From Gemmatimonadota bacterium (GTDB lineage: Bacteria; Gemmatimonadota; Gemmatimonadetes; Longimicrobiales; RSA9), in NCBI GenBank assembly GCA_012027055.1, contig VEPF01000439.1, positions 7,104 through 24,084 of the forward strand: 16,981 nucleotides of DNA. Direction: 5' to 3'. The notes beneath the pieces were generated by a model, which was not told where the DNA came from, did no database searches, and saw nothing but the letters and a program-made list of their open reading frames with translations. Position numbers and translations under genes: made by a program. Shown here one piece after another: positions 1 to 7,342 of this stretch; position 1 is the first letter of the stretch, and each line of letters opens with the position of its first letter.

Positions 1-345
1 GCCGCCCGCCCCCGGCGCCCCGGGGGGGCGAGCCGGGGCGATGCCGAGCGCCTCGGCCACGTGCCACGCGATGGCCTCGCCCTCGCGATCCGGGTCCGTG
101 GCCAGCAGCACCGCGTGGGCACCCTCGGCCTCGCGGCGCAATTCCTGGATGACCTTGCCCTTGCCGCGGATGGTCACGTACTTCGGCTCGAAGCCGTGCT
201 CGATGTCGACACCCAGCTCCCGCTCGGGCAGATCCCGGATGTGACCCACCGACGCCCGGACCCGGTAACCCGGCCCCAGGTACCTGCCAATGGTCTTTGC
301 CTTCGCCGGCGACTCCACGACTACGAGCTGCTTGTCTTTAGCCAT
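1..345 (-). CDS. topA: DNA topoisomerase I, N-terminal TOPRIM part (runs off the left edge)
   Basis: Type IA topoisomerase, which relaxes negatively supercoiled DNA through a transient 5'-phosphotyrosine link. Only the first 115 codons are in the window and they stay open to base 1. Visible TOPRIM motifs are ESPAKAKTI (residues 11-19, with the catalytic Glu at 11), GHIRDLP (34-40) and ATDPDREGEAIAWH (82-95), which carries the metal-binding Asp/Asp/Glu cluster. The active-site Tyr lies outside the window. The ATG at 345-343 gives the usual MAKDKQLVVVESPAK start. It lies inside the 3' end of aroK, a 25-bp overlap in another frame with no clear Shine-Dalgarno (SD) sequence, so translation is probably coupled to aroK. 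From about residue 104 the visible end becomes Pro/Gly/Ala-rich, which looks like a low-complexity insertion where the family normally continues in TOPRIM. Family assignment is very secure. Confidence 0.96.
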   Translation of the reverse strand, partial: MAKDKQLVVVESPAKAKTIGRYLGPGYRVRASVGHIRDLPERELGVDIEHGFEPKYVTIRGKGKVIQELRREAEGAHAVLLATDPDREGEAIAWHVAEALGIAPARPPGAPGAGG

Positions 346-881
346 GCCAATATTGCCATCGTCAGGTCGACCGGCGTGCGCCCGTCGACATCGATCACGA
401 AATCAGCCCGCGCATAATACGGTTCCCGGGCGGCCAGCAGCCGCCGCGCTGCCAGCACGGGGTCCGGACCGGCGAGCAGAGGCCGGGGCGTCCCTTCCGC
501 CGTTGCCCGCCGGACGGCCTCCTCCAGGCTCACCCGGAGCCACACCAGCGCGGTGCCGTGCGGCAGCGACTCCAGGACGCCCGGTCCCACCGCCCATCCG
601 CCACCGGGAGCCAGCACCAGCTCGTCGCGCCTGCACAGCTCGGCGGTCAGGCGTGCTTCCTCCTGCCGGAACGCGCCCTCGCCGAACCGGCGGAACCACT
701 CGGGCACGGAAACCCCACTCCGGCGCGCCAGTTCCGCATCACCGTCCAGGAACGTCCACCCCAGCGCGTGCGCCAGCAACGGGCCCAGCGTGCTCTTGCC
801 CGCCGCCATGAAACCGAGCAGAACCACCCGGTGCCAGGGCAACGCGGGCCGGGCCGGGCCGGGGAATGGGATCGGGTCCAT
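321..881 (-). CDS. aroK: Shikimate kinase
   Basis: Phosphorylates shikimate at the 3-hydroxyl with ATP, the fifth step of the shikimate pathway, in the cytoplasm. The 186 residues are slightly longer than the usual 165-175 because of a Pro-rich N-terminal extension of about 17 residues. Motifs seen: Walker A GFMAAGKST (23-31), the shikimate-binding Asp in LDGDAE (D48), the F-x-x-GE-x-x-FR-x-E segment (66-75, with R72 as the substrate-binding Arg), the glycine triplet APGGG (91-95), a lid RPLL (133-136) and the C-terminal REPYYARAD (152-160). The ATG at 881 follows the aroC stop by three bases, so the two are one transcription unit and catalyse two of the last three steps to chorismate. The last 25 bases overlap topA. 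No strong SD is visible, so coupling to aroC is likely. It could equally be named aroL. Confidence 0.95.
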   Translation of the reverse strand: MDPIPFPGPARPALPWHRVVLLGFMAAGKSTLGPLLAHALGWTFLDGDAELARRSGVSVPEWFRRFGEGAFRQEEARLTAELCRRDELVLAPGGGWAVGPGVLESLPHGTALVWLRVSLEEAVRRATAEGTPRPLLAGPDPVLAARRLLAAREPYYARADFVIDVDGRTPVDLTMAILAWLKTSSS

Positions 882-884
882 AGC

Positions 885-2129
885 TCAGGCGACTTCGTGC
901 CCATTCGGGTCGCCGCCCGCCAGCCGCGCCCGGTGCGCCCGCAGTTGCGCCAGGTACGACGCAAAATTCCGCTGCAACTCCAACATGCTGTCCCCGCCGA
1001 ATTTCTCCAGCACGGCATCGGCCAGCACGATAGCCATCATGGCCTCCCCCACTACTGCCGCGGCGGGCAGCGCCACCACGTCACTGCGCTCCCGCACCGC
1101 CACGGCCGCTTCGCCCGTGCGCAGATCCACGCTCCGCAGCGGCTTCATGAGCGTCGAAAGCGGCTTCATGGCGACTCGGACGACCAGCGGAGCACCCGTG
1201 GTCATGCCCCCCTCCAGACCGCCGGCGTGGTTGTGGTTGCGCCGGAAACCGCCGCTCCGGTCGGACAAACCGGCGTCCGATGTCGCTTCGATCTCGTCAT
1301 GGACTGCCGATCCCGGCCGGGCGGCAGCCTCGAAGCCGAGGCCGATTTCGACACCTTTCATGGCCTGGATCGACATCAGCGCCTGCGCCAGCCGGCCGTC
1401 CAGGCGACGGTCCCACGAGACGTGACTGCCGAGTCCTGCCGGCACCCCCCGCGCCACTACCTCGAAGCAGCCGCCCAGGGTGTCGCCGGCCGCACGAGCG
1501 TCGTCGATCGCGGCGATCATCTGCTGTTCCGCGACCGGGTCGAGGGTGCGCACGGGCGAGGCGTCCGCGGCGGCGTTGAGGTCCTCGGGGAGCTCTGCAG
1601 GAGCGGTCGCGACGACGCCCCCGAGCATCACCACGTGGCTGCCGATGGTGATCCCGAGCTCGGCCAGCAAGCGCTTCGCGACCGCGCCCGCGGCGACGCG
1701 AGCCGTGGTTTCGCGCGCCGATGCTCGCTCCAGGATGTCGCGCGCATCGCTCCGGTCGTATTTGAGCACTCCGACCAGGTCCGCGTGGCCGGGGCGCGGC
1801 AGGTGCACGCGCCGCAGCGTCTCCTCGTCGTTGGCCTCGGCAAGCGGGACGGGGCTCATGGCACGTTCCCAGTTGGGCCAGTCGCGATTCCACACGAGCA
1901 GTGCCAGCGGCCCCCCCAGCGTCTCGCCCAGCCGGATGCCGGCCACCAGCTCGGCCGCGTCCCGCTCGATGGCCATGCGTCCGCCCCGGCCATGGCCGCC
2001 CTGTCGGCGGCGCAGTTCGGGGTCGATGTCACGCTCGGCGATCAGCTCCAGGCCGGCCGGGACACCTTCCACGATGGCGACCAGAGCCCGGCCGTGCGAT
2101 TCGCCGGCAGTATGGAAGCGGTAGTGCAT
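885..2129 (-). CDS. aroC: Chorismate synthase
   Basis: Uses reduced FMN to convert 5-enolpyruvylshikimate 3-phosphate to chorismate, the last common step to the aromatic amino acids. The product has 414 residues, slightly above the typical 360-400. Signatures: GESHG (9-13), the RQGGHGRGGRM segment (42-52) resembling the Gram-positive-type enzymes, RPGHAD (112-117), RASARETTARVAAGA (135-149), NHNHAGGLEGGMTTG (298-312), PLRSVD (330-335) and RERSD (346-350). The ATG at 2129 is chosen because GGAG lies 7 nt upstream and the family normally begins M-x-Y-R-F/hydrophobic then GESHG. An in-frame TTG at 2147 would contain that SD and is rejected. It is first in an aroC-aroK-topA unit, preceded by its own promoter and a leader hairpin. 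No flavin reductase domain is fused. Confidence 0.97.
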   Translation of the reverse strand: MHYRFHTAGESHGRALVAIVEGVPAGLELIAERDIDPELRRRQGGHGRGGRMAIERDAAELVAGIRLGETLGGPLALLVWNRDWPNWERAMSPVPLAEANDEETLRRVHLPRPGHADLVGVLKYDRSDARDILERASARETTARVAAGAVAKRLLAELGITIGSHVVMLGGVVATAPAELPEDLNAAADASPVRTLDPVAEQQMIAAIDDARAAGDTLGGCFEVVARGVPAGLGSHVSWDRRLDGRLAQALMSIQAMKGVEIGLGFEAAARPGSAVHDEIEATSDAGLSDRSGGFRRNHNHAGGLEGGMTTGAPLVVRVAMKPLSTLMKPLRSVDLRTGEAAVAVRERSDVVALPAAAVVGEAMMAIVLADAVLEKFGGDSMLELQRNFASYLAQLRAHRARLAGGDPNGHEVA

Positions 2130-2136
2130 GCGCCTG

Positions 2137-2140
2137 CTCC
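2137..2140 (-). promoter_or_regulatory. Shine-Dalgarno site fixing the aroC start
   Basis: GGAG sits 7 nt before the ATG at 2129, at the end of a G-rich run. It decides between the ATG at 2129 and an in-frame TTG at 2147 that lies upstream of this site. Confidence 0.7.
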
Positions 2141-2150
2141 CCCTCAAGCG

Positions 2151-2179
2151 GAAGAGCCCGGTGGTTAACCGGGCTCTTC
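2151..2179 (-). other. Perfect 12-bp inverted repeat in the aroC leader (attenuator, terminator or stabilising hairpin)
   Basis: Bases 2151-2162 are the exact reverse complement of 2168-2179, with a 5-base loop (2163-2167). The stem is GC-rich at the loop end (AGCCCGG core) and A/T-richer at its base, as in Rho-independent terminators. Read on the minus strand, no run of T follows. The better T-rich tail (CTTGGTTT) follows it on the plus strand. It lies about 10 nt after the predicted aroC transcription start and 21 nt before the aroC ATG, so it would be at the 5' end of that mRNA. It could also mark the end of read-through transcripts from the upstream lipoprotein gene. Confidence 0.6.
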
Positions 2180-2195
2180 TTGGTTTCCCCTCGCC

Positions 2196-2225
2196 ACTAT
2201 ACCCCGGGGCGAAGGGTCCTGTCCA
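2196..2225 (-). promoter_or_regulatory. Near-consensus sigma-70 promoter for aroC-aroK-topA
   Basis: On the minus strand TGGACA (2225-2220, five of six matches to TTGACA) is followed after 18 bases by TATAGT (2201-2196, five of six matches to TATAAT). The expected start site is near 2189, giving a leader of about 60 nt that contains the hairpin at 2151-2179 and the aroC SD. It lies in the only gap between the pilus genes and the aro genes, which supports independent transcription of the latter. Its use is predicted from sequence only. Confidence 0.65.
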
Positions 2226-2246
2226 GCCGGGGAGGCCTTCGACAGG
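2218..2246 (-). other. Stem-loop immediately after the lipoprotein stop codon (possible weak terminator)
   Basis: CCTGTC at 2218-2223 and its reverse complement GACAGG at 2241-2246 form a 6-bp outer stem. An imperfect inner pairing (AGGCC with GGCT) may extend it. It begins right after the stop codon of the 1113-residue lipoprotein gene and overlaps the -35 box of the aroC promoter. No T-tract follows, so intrinsic termination would be weak. Terminating or 3'-end-protecting function is inferred only from position. Confidence 0.35.
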
Positions 2247-5200
2247 TCAGTTGCTGCAGTTCGGCACGCCGGTGGTGAGATCCTTGATGTCGCGCTTGCG
2301 CACGTTGAGGATCACCACGTTGTTGGCGCTGGTCACGCCGAACAGCTGCGCGACGGTGTAGTTGCAGCTGGTGCTCGGGATGCTCGCGTTCACGCTGCCC
2401 ATCGGCGGCGAGGCCCGCAGCTGTCCCACGATCCGGTCGCGGATGAAGATCTCGCCGCGCTCCAGGTAGTGGAACGTGTCGACGATCTTGATGGTGCGGT
2501 CAGCGGTGGCAATGAAGGCCAGCGTGCTGTCGTTGCTGCCCGCGCTGCCGTCGACGTGATTCGGGTGCAGGGCCACCCCGCCGGTCCCGGCCTGCGCACC
2601 GCCGGCATACAGCCCGTTGAGGCGGAGCTCGCCCTCGCGCTGCACGTTGTTGGTGAAGAAGTACGTGGTCGCGAGACCGCGGGCCACGCCCAGCAGGCCG
2701 TTCACGTTGAGGGCCAGACCCGTGACCTGCTCGGCGGCGTTGCCAATGAGGTCGTAGGTGCCGGTGGAAGACACGCGACCGTAGTTGTCATCGTCGTTCG
2801 CGGACCAGAGCAGGATGCGGCCGTATGGGGCAAGTGCGCCCTCGCCGAATGCGATGGTACTCAGATCCTTGGAGTAGGCGACGTAGGTGGTGTCGGAGAA
2901 CCCCACGCCGGGGCGGTTCCAGGTGCCCCGGGCAGCGAAGATATCGGAGCCCTTGCCCATCACGTCCAGGATGGCGGCGCCGGCATATCCGGGCGCGGAC
3001 TGGAACTTCTGGTCCGGGAACCCGGGCACGTGGTCGTAGATGATGACGTTGTCATCGCCGGTCACGGATGGCACGATGACGACGCTGTCCACGTGCGCGA
3101 TGGCCCAGGTGTCGCTGGCATCCTTGACGGCCGCCTGGCGGCCGGGGATCAGGATACGAGGCTCATAGATCCCGCCTTCCGGCCGGTTGGCCGAGCGCAC
3201 CGTGCCCTCGATGGCCGAGCGCGTGGGCGTGGTCGAGTACAGGATGTTGCCGTTCTTGTCCACGGCCACGAACTGCGGCCGATCGCTGAATTCATGCAGC
3301 AGGCCGGAATAACGCAGGTAGCCGTTCTTGACCTCTTCCTTGAGGTCGATCAGCACTTCGTTGGGCGTGAGGATGCGCCTGGACGGATCTTCCCGCAGTT
3401 GCGCGGTGGGCACGGCCGTGGGCACGAACGACAGGCTGGTCCCGCCCGAGTTGGCGATCATCAGGCTCTCGGGCGCCTTGTCCGGTCCCGGCTTCAGGAA
3501 CAGGCCCCACGGGTGTGAACCGACCGGCAGGGGGATGGTTCGGAAGCTGGTGTCCGAGAACTGCAGGACGTTCACCTGGTTGTTGCTGTAGTTGGACAGG
3601 TAGAGCCGGCGGTTCGCGGTGTCCGGCAGGGCATCGGCGATGACCGACCTGGCCGGCAGCGAGCGGCTGGTGCCGATGACCGCACTGGCGGTGTAGGTCC
3701 GTCCGGTCTGCCCCTGTGCCATGAAGTACGCGCCGTTCACGACCTGGCACGTCAGGTCCTGGTCGGCCTCCTGCACCGCAGCCCCGCACCGCGTCTGCGA
3801 GTCGACCGCGAAGGCGTGGACCTGGAACGTGAAGCCGAGCGGGAACTTCGTCGTGCTCAACTCGTTGTATGTCTCCCGCAACTGCAGCACGAAGACGGTG
3901 TCGGGCGTACCGCCGCGGGCCGGCGAGAACGGGGGCGTGCTGAAGTAGAACGTGTCGCGCGCCAGGGTGGCGTCTTCACCCGCCGGAATGGCTATCACCA
4001 CGGCGCCGAGGCGGATGATGCCGCCGCCGCCGACATCGGTTCCGGTCACGTGAATCCGAATGGAATCACCCATTTCCACACGATCGGCGGCCTCGAACGT
4101 GCGCCGCACCTTCGGCGGTGCACCGCTCGCCACCGTGGACACGGTGATCGCCACCGGAGCGGACATGCTGCCGCGCACGCCCAGGGTGTTCCAGACGAAG
4201 GCCTGGAGCGACAGGTTGCCGGCTACTCCGCCGACGTTCAGCAGGACCGTCTTCTCGAGCGGGTCGCGCGTGCCCTGCAGCTGACGGAAGACGAAGCTGT
4301 CCGCCTTCACGCCCTGCACGTAGAGCTTGAGGCTGTCCAGCCCGGCGCCCGGGTCGTTGGCATAGATCCGGACCGGAATGGAGCTGTTGATGCGCGCGGT
4401 GGTCCCTGAGGGCGGGTTCAGGATGGCGACGCGCGGTCCGGGAATCACCCGCGTGGTATCCACGCCCACGTTGCCCGCAGCGTCCGTGACCGCGGCAATG
4501 AAGTAGACCGGCTCCGAGATGCTGTCCGGCAGCGGCTTCAGGTAGCGGACGACCGTCGTGTCCGTGATGGCCGGGCGGTGCGGACCCAGGGGCAGCGGGA
4601 CCGGGAACTCAGGGTACCTCAGCACCGGGTAGGAGTTGCGCGTCGAGTCCGGGAAATACCGGAAGGACACGCCCCGGAGCGCGATCTTGCTGACACCGGT
4701 TGCGTCACGCGCGCGAACCCGGACCCGGATGCTGTCGGTCAGCGGGTATGATTCGCCCTCGACCGGCTCCAGGATCTGGACTTCAGGCCCAAGCTCGTCC
4801 GTGACGGTCAGTGCTAAAGGGGCAGATACCCCTCGCAGGTTGGCCGCGTTGACCGCAACGCCCAGCACGCTCAGATCGGCGGGTTTCAGCGTAGTCGGGA
4901 GCTGAATGCGGAACAGCGTATCGCGGCTCGTCCCGCCCACCGTGGCCAGCGCCTTCAGGACCGTGTCCTTGGCCGCGTTGACGAACGCATAGCCGATCTT
5001 CTGCAGTCCGAAAGGGTCGTTGGCCGTGACTCGCAACTCCAGCACCCGGCCGATGCTCACCTTCGCAGCCCCTGCGGTCGCGGTGACCGTGGGCGCGGAA
5101 GCGTCGACGATGCGGATCGTGGCGGTCGCGATGTCGCTCACGGCGCCGGCCGCATCGGTGGCATAGGCCTCGACGCGCAGCACGGAGTCCTCCGCGATCA

Positions 5201-5588
5201 CCGGGAGGTCGATGCTCGCGTCCACCGTGACGGTGTCGCGCGTGACCGTGGCGATGGTGAACTCCTGGTCGTCCGTGGCGGCCCCGCGGAAGCGCACGTT
5301 GATCTTGGCGATGCCGGCGCCGCCGATCGCCTTGACGCGGGCGTCCACGCGGGCGTTCTCGGCCGCCTGCAGCGGCACGATGAGCGCCGTGATGCGCGGG
5401 GGACCGCCGCCGCCGGACTGCCGCCCTTCGAAGAGGTTGTCGCCGCTGCACGCCGCGGACAGCACGGCCAGCGCGCTGGCGACCAGGACCAGCGCAGCCC
5501 TTGCCGGGACCGCGCGAGCGCGGCCGATGATGTGCTCGATCATGCTTCGCTCAGCTCGTCCAGGGAGCGACTTCACCCGATGCGACAT
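2247..5588 (-). CDS. Large Ig-repeat/beta-propeller lipoprotein coupled to pilQ
   Basis: I do not recognise a named family. The 1113-residue product begins with a basic, unusually long n-region, a hydrophobic stretch (31-42) and lipobox LSAAC with the lipidated Cys at 47, followed by a Gly-rich linker (59-63). Residues about 66-490 contain repeated Ig-like/fibronectin-like beta modules of roughly 100 residues (near 66, 164, 266, 385 and 491), marked by repeats such as GPEVQILEP and GPRVAILNP and by AxATDAAG/AAVTDAAGN endings. Residues about 640-1100 look like a YVTN/NHL-type beta-propeller (RRLYLSNYSNNQVNV at 660-674, QFVAVDKNGNILY at 772-784, LAFIATADRTIKIVD at 1023-1037). Two Cys pairs, 601/614 and 1075/1111, may be disulfides. 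The ATG shares its A with the pilQ stop (TGATG), and GAGGG lies 7 nt upstream, so translation is coupled to the secretin. I infer an outer-membrane, possibly surface-exposed secretin partner or adhesin. An alternative start is the Met at 5543. Confidence 0.85.
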   Translation of the reverse strand: MSHRVKSLPGRAERSMIEHIIGRARAVPARAALVLVASALAVLSAACSGDNLFEGRQSGGGGPPRITALIVPLQAAENARVDARVKAIGGAGIAKINVRFRGAATDDQEFTIATVTRDTVTVDASIDLPVIAEDSVLRVEAYATDAAGAVSDIATATIRIVDASAPTVTATAGAAKVSIGRVLELRVTANDPFGLQKIGYAFVNAAKDTVLKALATVGGTSRDTLFRIQLPTTLKPADLSVLGVAVNAANLRGVSAPLALTVTDELGPEVQILEPVEGESYPLTDSIRVRVRARDATGVSKIALRGVSFRYFPDSTRNSYPVLRYPEFPVPLPLGPHRPAITDTTVVRYLKPLPDSISEPVYFIAAVTDAAGNVGVDTTRVIPGPRVAILNPPSGTTARINSSIPVRIYANDPGAGLDSLKLYVQGVKADSFVFRQLQGTRDPLEKTVLLNVGGVAGNLSLQAFVWNTLGVRGSMSAPVAITVSTVASGAPPKVRRTFEAADRVEMGDSIRIHVTGTDVGGGGIIRLGAVVIAIPAGEDATLARDTFYFSTPPFSPARGGTPDTVFVLQLRETYNELSTTKFPLGFTFQVHAFAVDSQTRCGAAVQEADQDLTCQVVNGAYFMAQGQTGRTYTASAVIGTSRSLPARSVIADALPDTANRRLYLSNYSNNQVNVLQFSDTSFRTIPLPVGSHPWGLFLKPGPDKAPESLMIANSGGTSLSFVPTAVPTAQLREDPSRRILTPNEVLIDLKEEVKNGYLRYSGLLHEFSDRPQFVAVDKNGNILYSTTPTRSAIEGTVRSANRPEGGIYEPRILIPGRQAAVKDASDTWAIAHVDSVVIVPSVTGDDNVIIYDHVPGFPDQKFQSAPGYAGAAILDVMGKGSDIFAARGTWNRPGVGFSDTTYVAYSKDLSTIAFGEGALAPYGRILLWSANDDDNYGRVSSTGTYDLIGNAAEQVTGLALNVNGLLGVARGLATTYFFTNNVQREGELRLNGLYAGGAQAGTGGVALHPNHVDGSAGSNDSTLAFIATADRTIKIVDTFHYLERGEIFIRDRIVGQLRASPPMGSVNASIPSTSCNYTVAQLFGVTSANNVVILNVRKRDIKDLTTGVPNCSN

Positions 5589-7339
5589 CAGTTGTCCCTC
5601 ACGATGTGGGGCGTGACCATGACCAGCAGGTCGCGCTTGTTCTCCCGATCACTGTCGACGCGGAACAACGAGCCAATCACGGGGAGATCCATCAGCAAAG
5701 GAATGCCGGTGCGGGACTTCACCTTCTCGGTAATGGTCAGACCGCCGATCACGATGGTCTGCCCGTCCTCCACGGCCACGTGCGTTTCCGCCAACTGGGT
5801 CTGGAAGGTCACGCCCAGGTCGGACTCGAGCAGGGCGCCCACGTTGGAGCGCTCGGCCCGCAGCTCCATCATGACCTGGTTGCCGGCGATGTGCGGCGTC
5901 ACGGTCAGGATCACGCCGGTCTCGCGGAATTGGACGGTGGCCCGGGGCGCCTGCAATCCGCCTGCCACCGACCCGGCATCGATCACGCGGATGGGGGTGG
6001 ATTCACCCACCTGGATGTTGGCCTTGCGGTGATCCATGGTCCGGATCATCGGGCTGGCCTGGATGTCCGTGAGGGAAACGCTCTGCAGAGCCTCCAGGAA
6101 CGTCACCAGCGAATGCCGGCCGGCGAGCAGGGTCATGGCCAGCTGCAGCGCGGGATTCCGGATGCGGGCGTCGGCGTTGCCAATGGCGGCGATCGAGTTG
6201 CCGCCGAGCATGATCACGTCATCCTCGGTGGTTTCGTCCGGCTCGAACACGCCGTTGCCGTTCGCATCGAAGTAGTTGGTGGCCAGTCCCAGCAACTGGG
6301 TGCCCTGCGAGTCCTTCAGGTCGTAGAAGACCCCGAGCGACTGCAGGTTGGTCCGGTCGATGAAGGCGATCTTGGCCTCGATGTCGACCTGCGGCACGCG
6401 CACGTCGATCTGCGGCAGGATGCTCTTCACGCGCTCGACCGCCTCCGGCGGACCGGTGACGATCAGGGCATTGGCGGTGCGGTTCACCCCCACGCTGCCG
6501 TCCGTCCCAAGGATGCCGGTGACCGCCGCCGCGATGGAGTCGGCGCTCACGTACTGGATCGGGAACTGCTGCGTGATTGGCGGCTCCGCGGAGACGCGCT
6601 CGGCCAGCTTGGCCGCATCATCGACCAGCAGCACGCCGCCGTCGAGTTGCCTGAGCAGCATCCCGTTGGCCTCGAGAATGGTCCGGAGCGCCACGTCCCA
6701 CGGCAGGTTGTTCACCGTCGCGGTGATGGTCTTGGTGGCGACGTCAGGTCCGGGCAGGATGGTGGTGTCGGCAAACTCGGCGAACGTCGCGATCACGTTC
6801 TTGACCGGCTCGGCGTCGAAGGAGACGCTGATCGGCGGCTGCCGGCGCTGCGGCTCCTGCCGGATCAGTGCCGGCTCCGGCACCGCGCGATCCGAGACCG
6901 CCGCCGCCTCGCTCGGGGCCAGATCGGTGGCCCACGGCTCGAAGATCCCCGCGGGATTCTCCAGGCTCACCCGCACGATCCCCGCCTCGTTGCCGACGTG
7001 GTACGCGAGGGGTTCGGCCAGGACGAGCACGATGCGCGCGATGTCCGGCTGGTATTGTGCGAGGCGCAGCCGCACCACGCCGCCGCGATTCAGTTCCTGA
7101 TCGACGGCGGGGGCCTGGCTGACGCCGACCAGGTCTATGACCAGGCGACCATCAGCCATCATGAAATCCCGGGCCGTGACTTCACCGTCGTGGCGGATCA
7201 CGAACTCGGTCCGGCCCGCGACCGGCACCACACTGAGTCCTGTGATCTGCGAGTCCGGCGCGCGCAGCCCGGCCCCGATGCCCGCAGCGTCGTTCGCGGG
7301 GGCGAGCAGAGCCAGCAAGAGCGCGATGATGGAAATCAT
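5588..7339 (-). CDS. pilQ: Type IV pilus secretin PilQ
   Basis: Outer-membrane secretin through which the pilus fibre exits. The 583 residues are shorter than the 700-residue proteobacterial PilQ. A short signal peptide (about 1-19) has no basic residue before its hydrophobic core, which is unusual. An AMIN domain for peptidoglycan binding covers about 32-128, followed by a linker, an N0/STN domain (about 169-240, starting ISVSFDAEPVKNVI), one N1 domain (about 255-312, ending in TANALIVTGPPEAVERV) and the secretin core (315-580, VPQVDIEAKI, VQFRETGVILTVTPHI, and the signature GIPLLMDLPVIGSLF). Residues 358-369 match the EF-hand calcium-loop pattern. The ATG at 7339 has AAGGAG 8 nt upstream. 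The in-frame TAA of pilP two codons before it excludes an earlier start. It lies 3 bp after pilP and overlaps the lipoprotein gene by one base. Confidence 0.95.
   Translation of the reverse strand: MISIIALLLALLAPANDAAGIGAGLRAPDSQITGLSVVPVAGRTEFVIRHDGEVTARDFMMADGRLVIDLVGVSQAPAVDQELNRGGVVRLRLAQYQPDIARIVLVLAEPLAYHVGNEAGIVRVSLENPAGIFEPWATDLAPSEAAAVSDRAVPEPALIRQEPQRRQPPISVSFDAEPVKNVIATFAEFADTTILPGPDVATKTITATVNNLPWDVALRTILEANGMLLRQLDGGVLLVDDAAKLAERVSAEPPITQQFPIQYVSADSIAAAVTGILGTDGSVGVNRTANALIVTGPPEAVERVKSILPQIDVRVPQVDIEAKIAFIDRTNLQSLGVFYDLKDSQGTQLLGLATNYFDANGNGVFEPDETTEDDVIMLGGNSIAAIGNADARIRNPALQLAMTLLAGRHSLVTFLEALQSVSLTDIQASPMIRTMDHRKANIQVGESTPIRVIDAGSVAGGLQAPRATVQFRETGVILTVTPHIAGNQVMMELRAERSNVGALLESDLGVTFQTQLAETHVAVEDGQTIVIGGLTITEKVKSRTGIPLLMDLPVIGSLFRVDSDRENKRDLLVMVTPHIVRDN
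5596..5600 (-). promoter_or_regulatory. Shine-Dalgarno site for the lipoprotein start
   Basis: GAGGG lies 7 nt upstream of the ATG at 5588, inside the last codons of pilQ. It supports the start that overlaps the pilQ stop over the internal Met at 5543, which has only a poorly matching upstream sequence. Confidence 0.6.
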
Positions 7340-7342
7340 CGG

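Noticed and set aside
558..2168. 536-codon plus-strand open frame opposite aroC and aroK
   Set aside because: Shadow of aroC and aroK, whose family motifs are unambiguous. The antisense protein has a low-complexity Arg/His/Gln composition.
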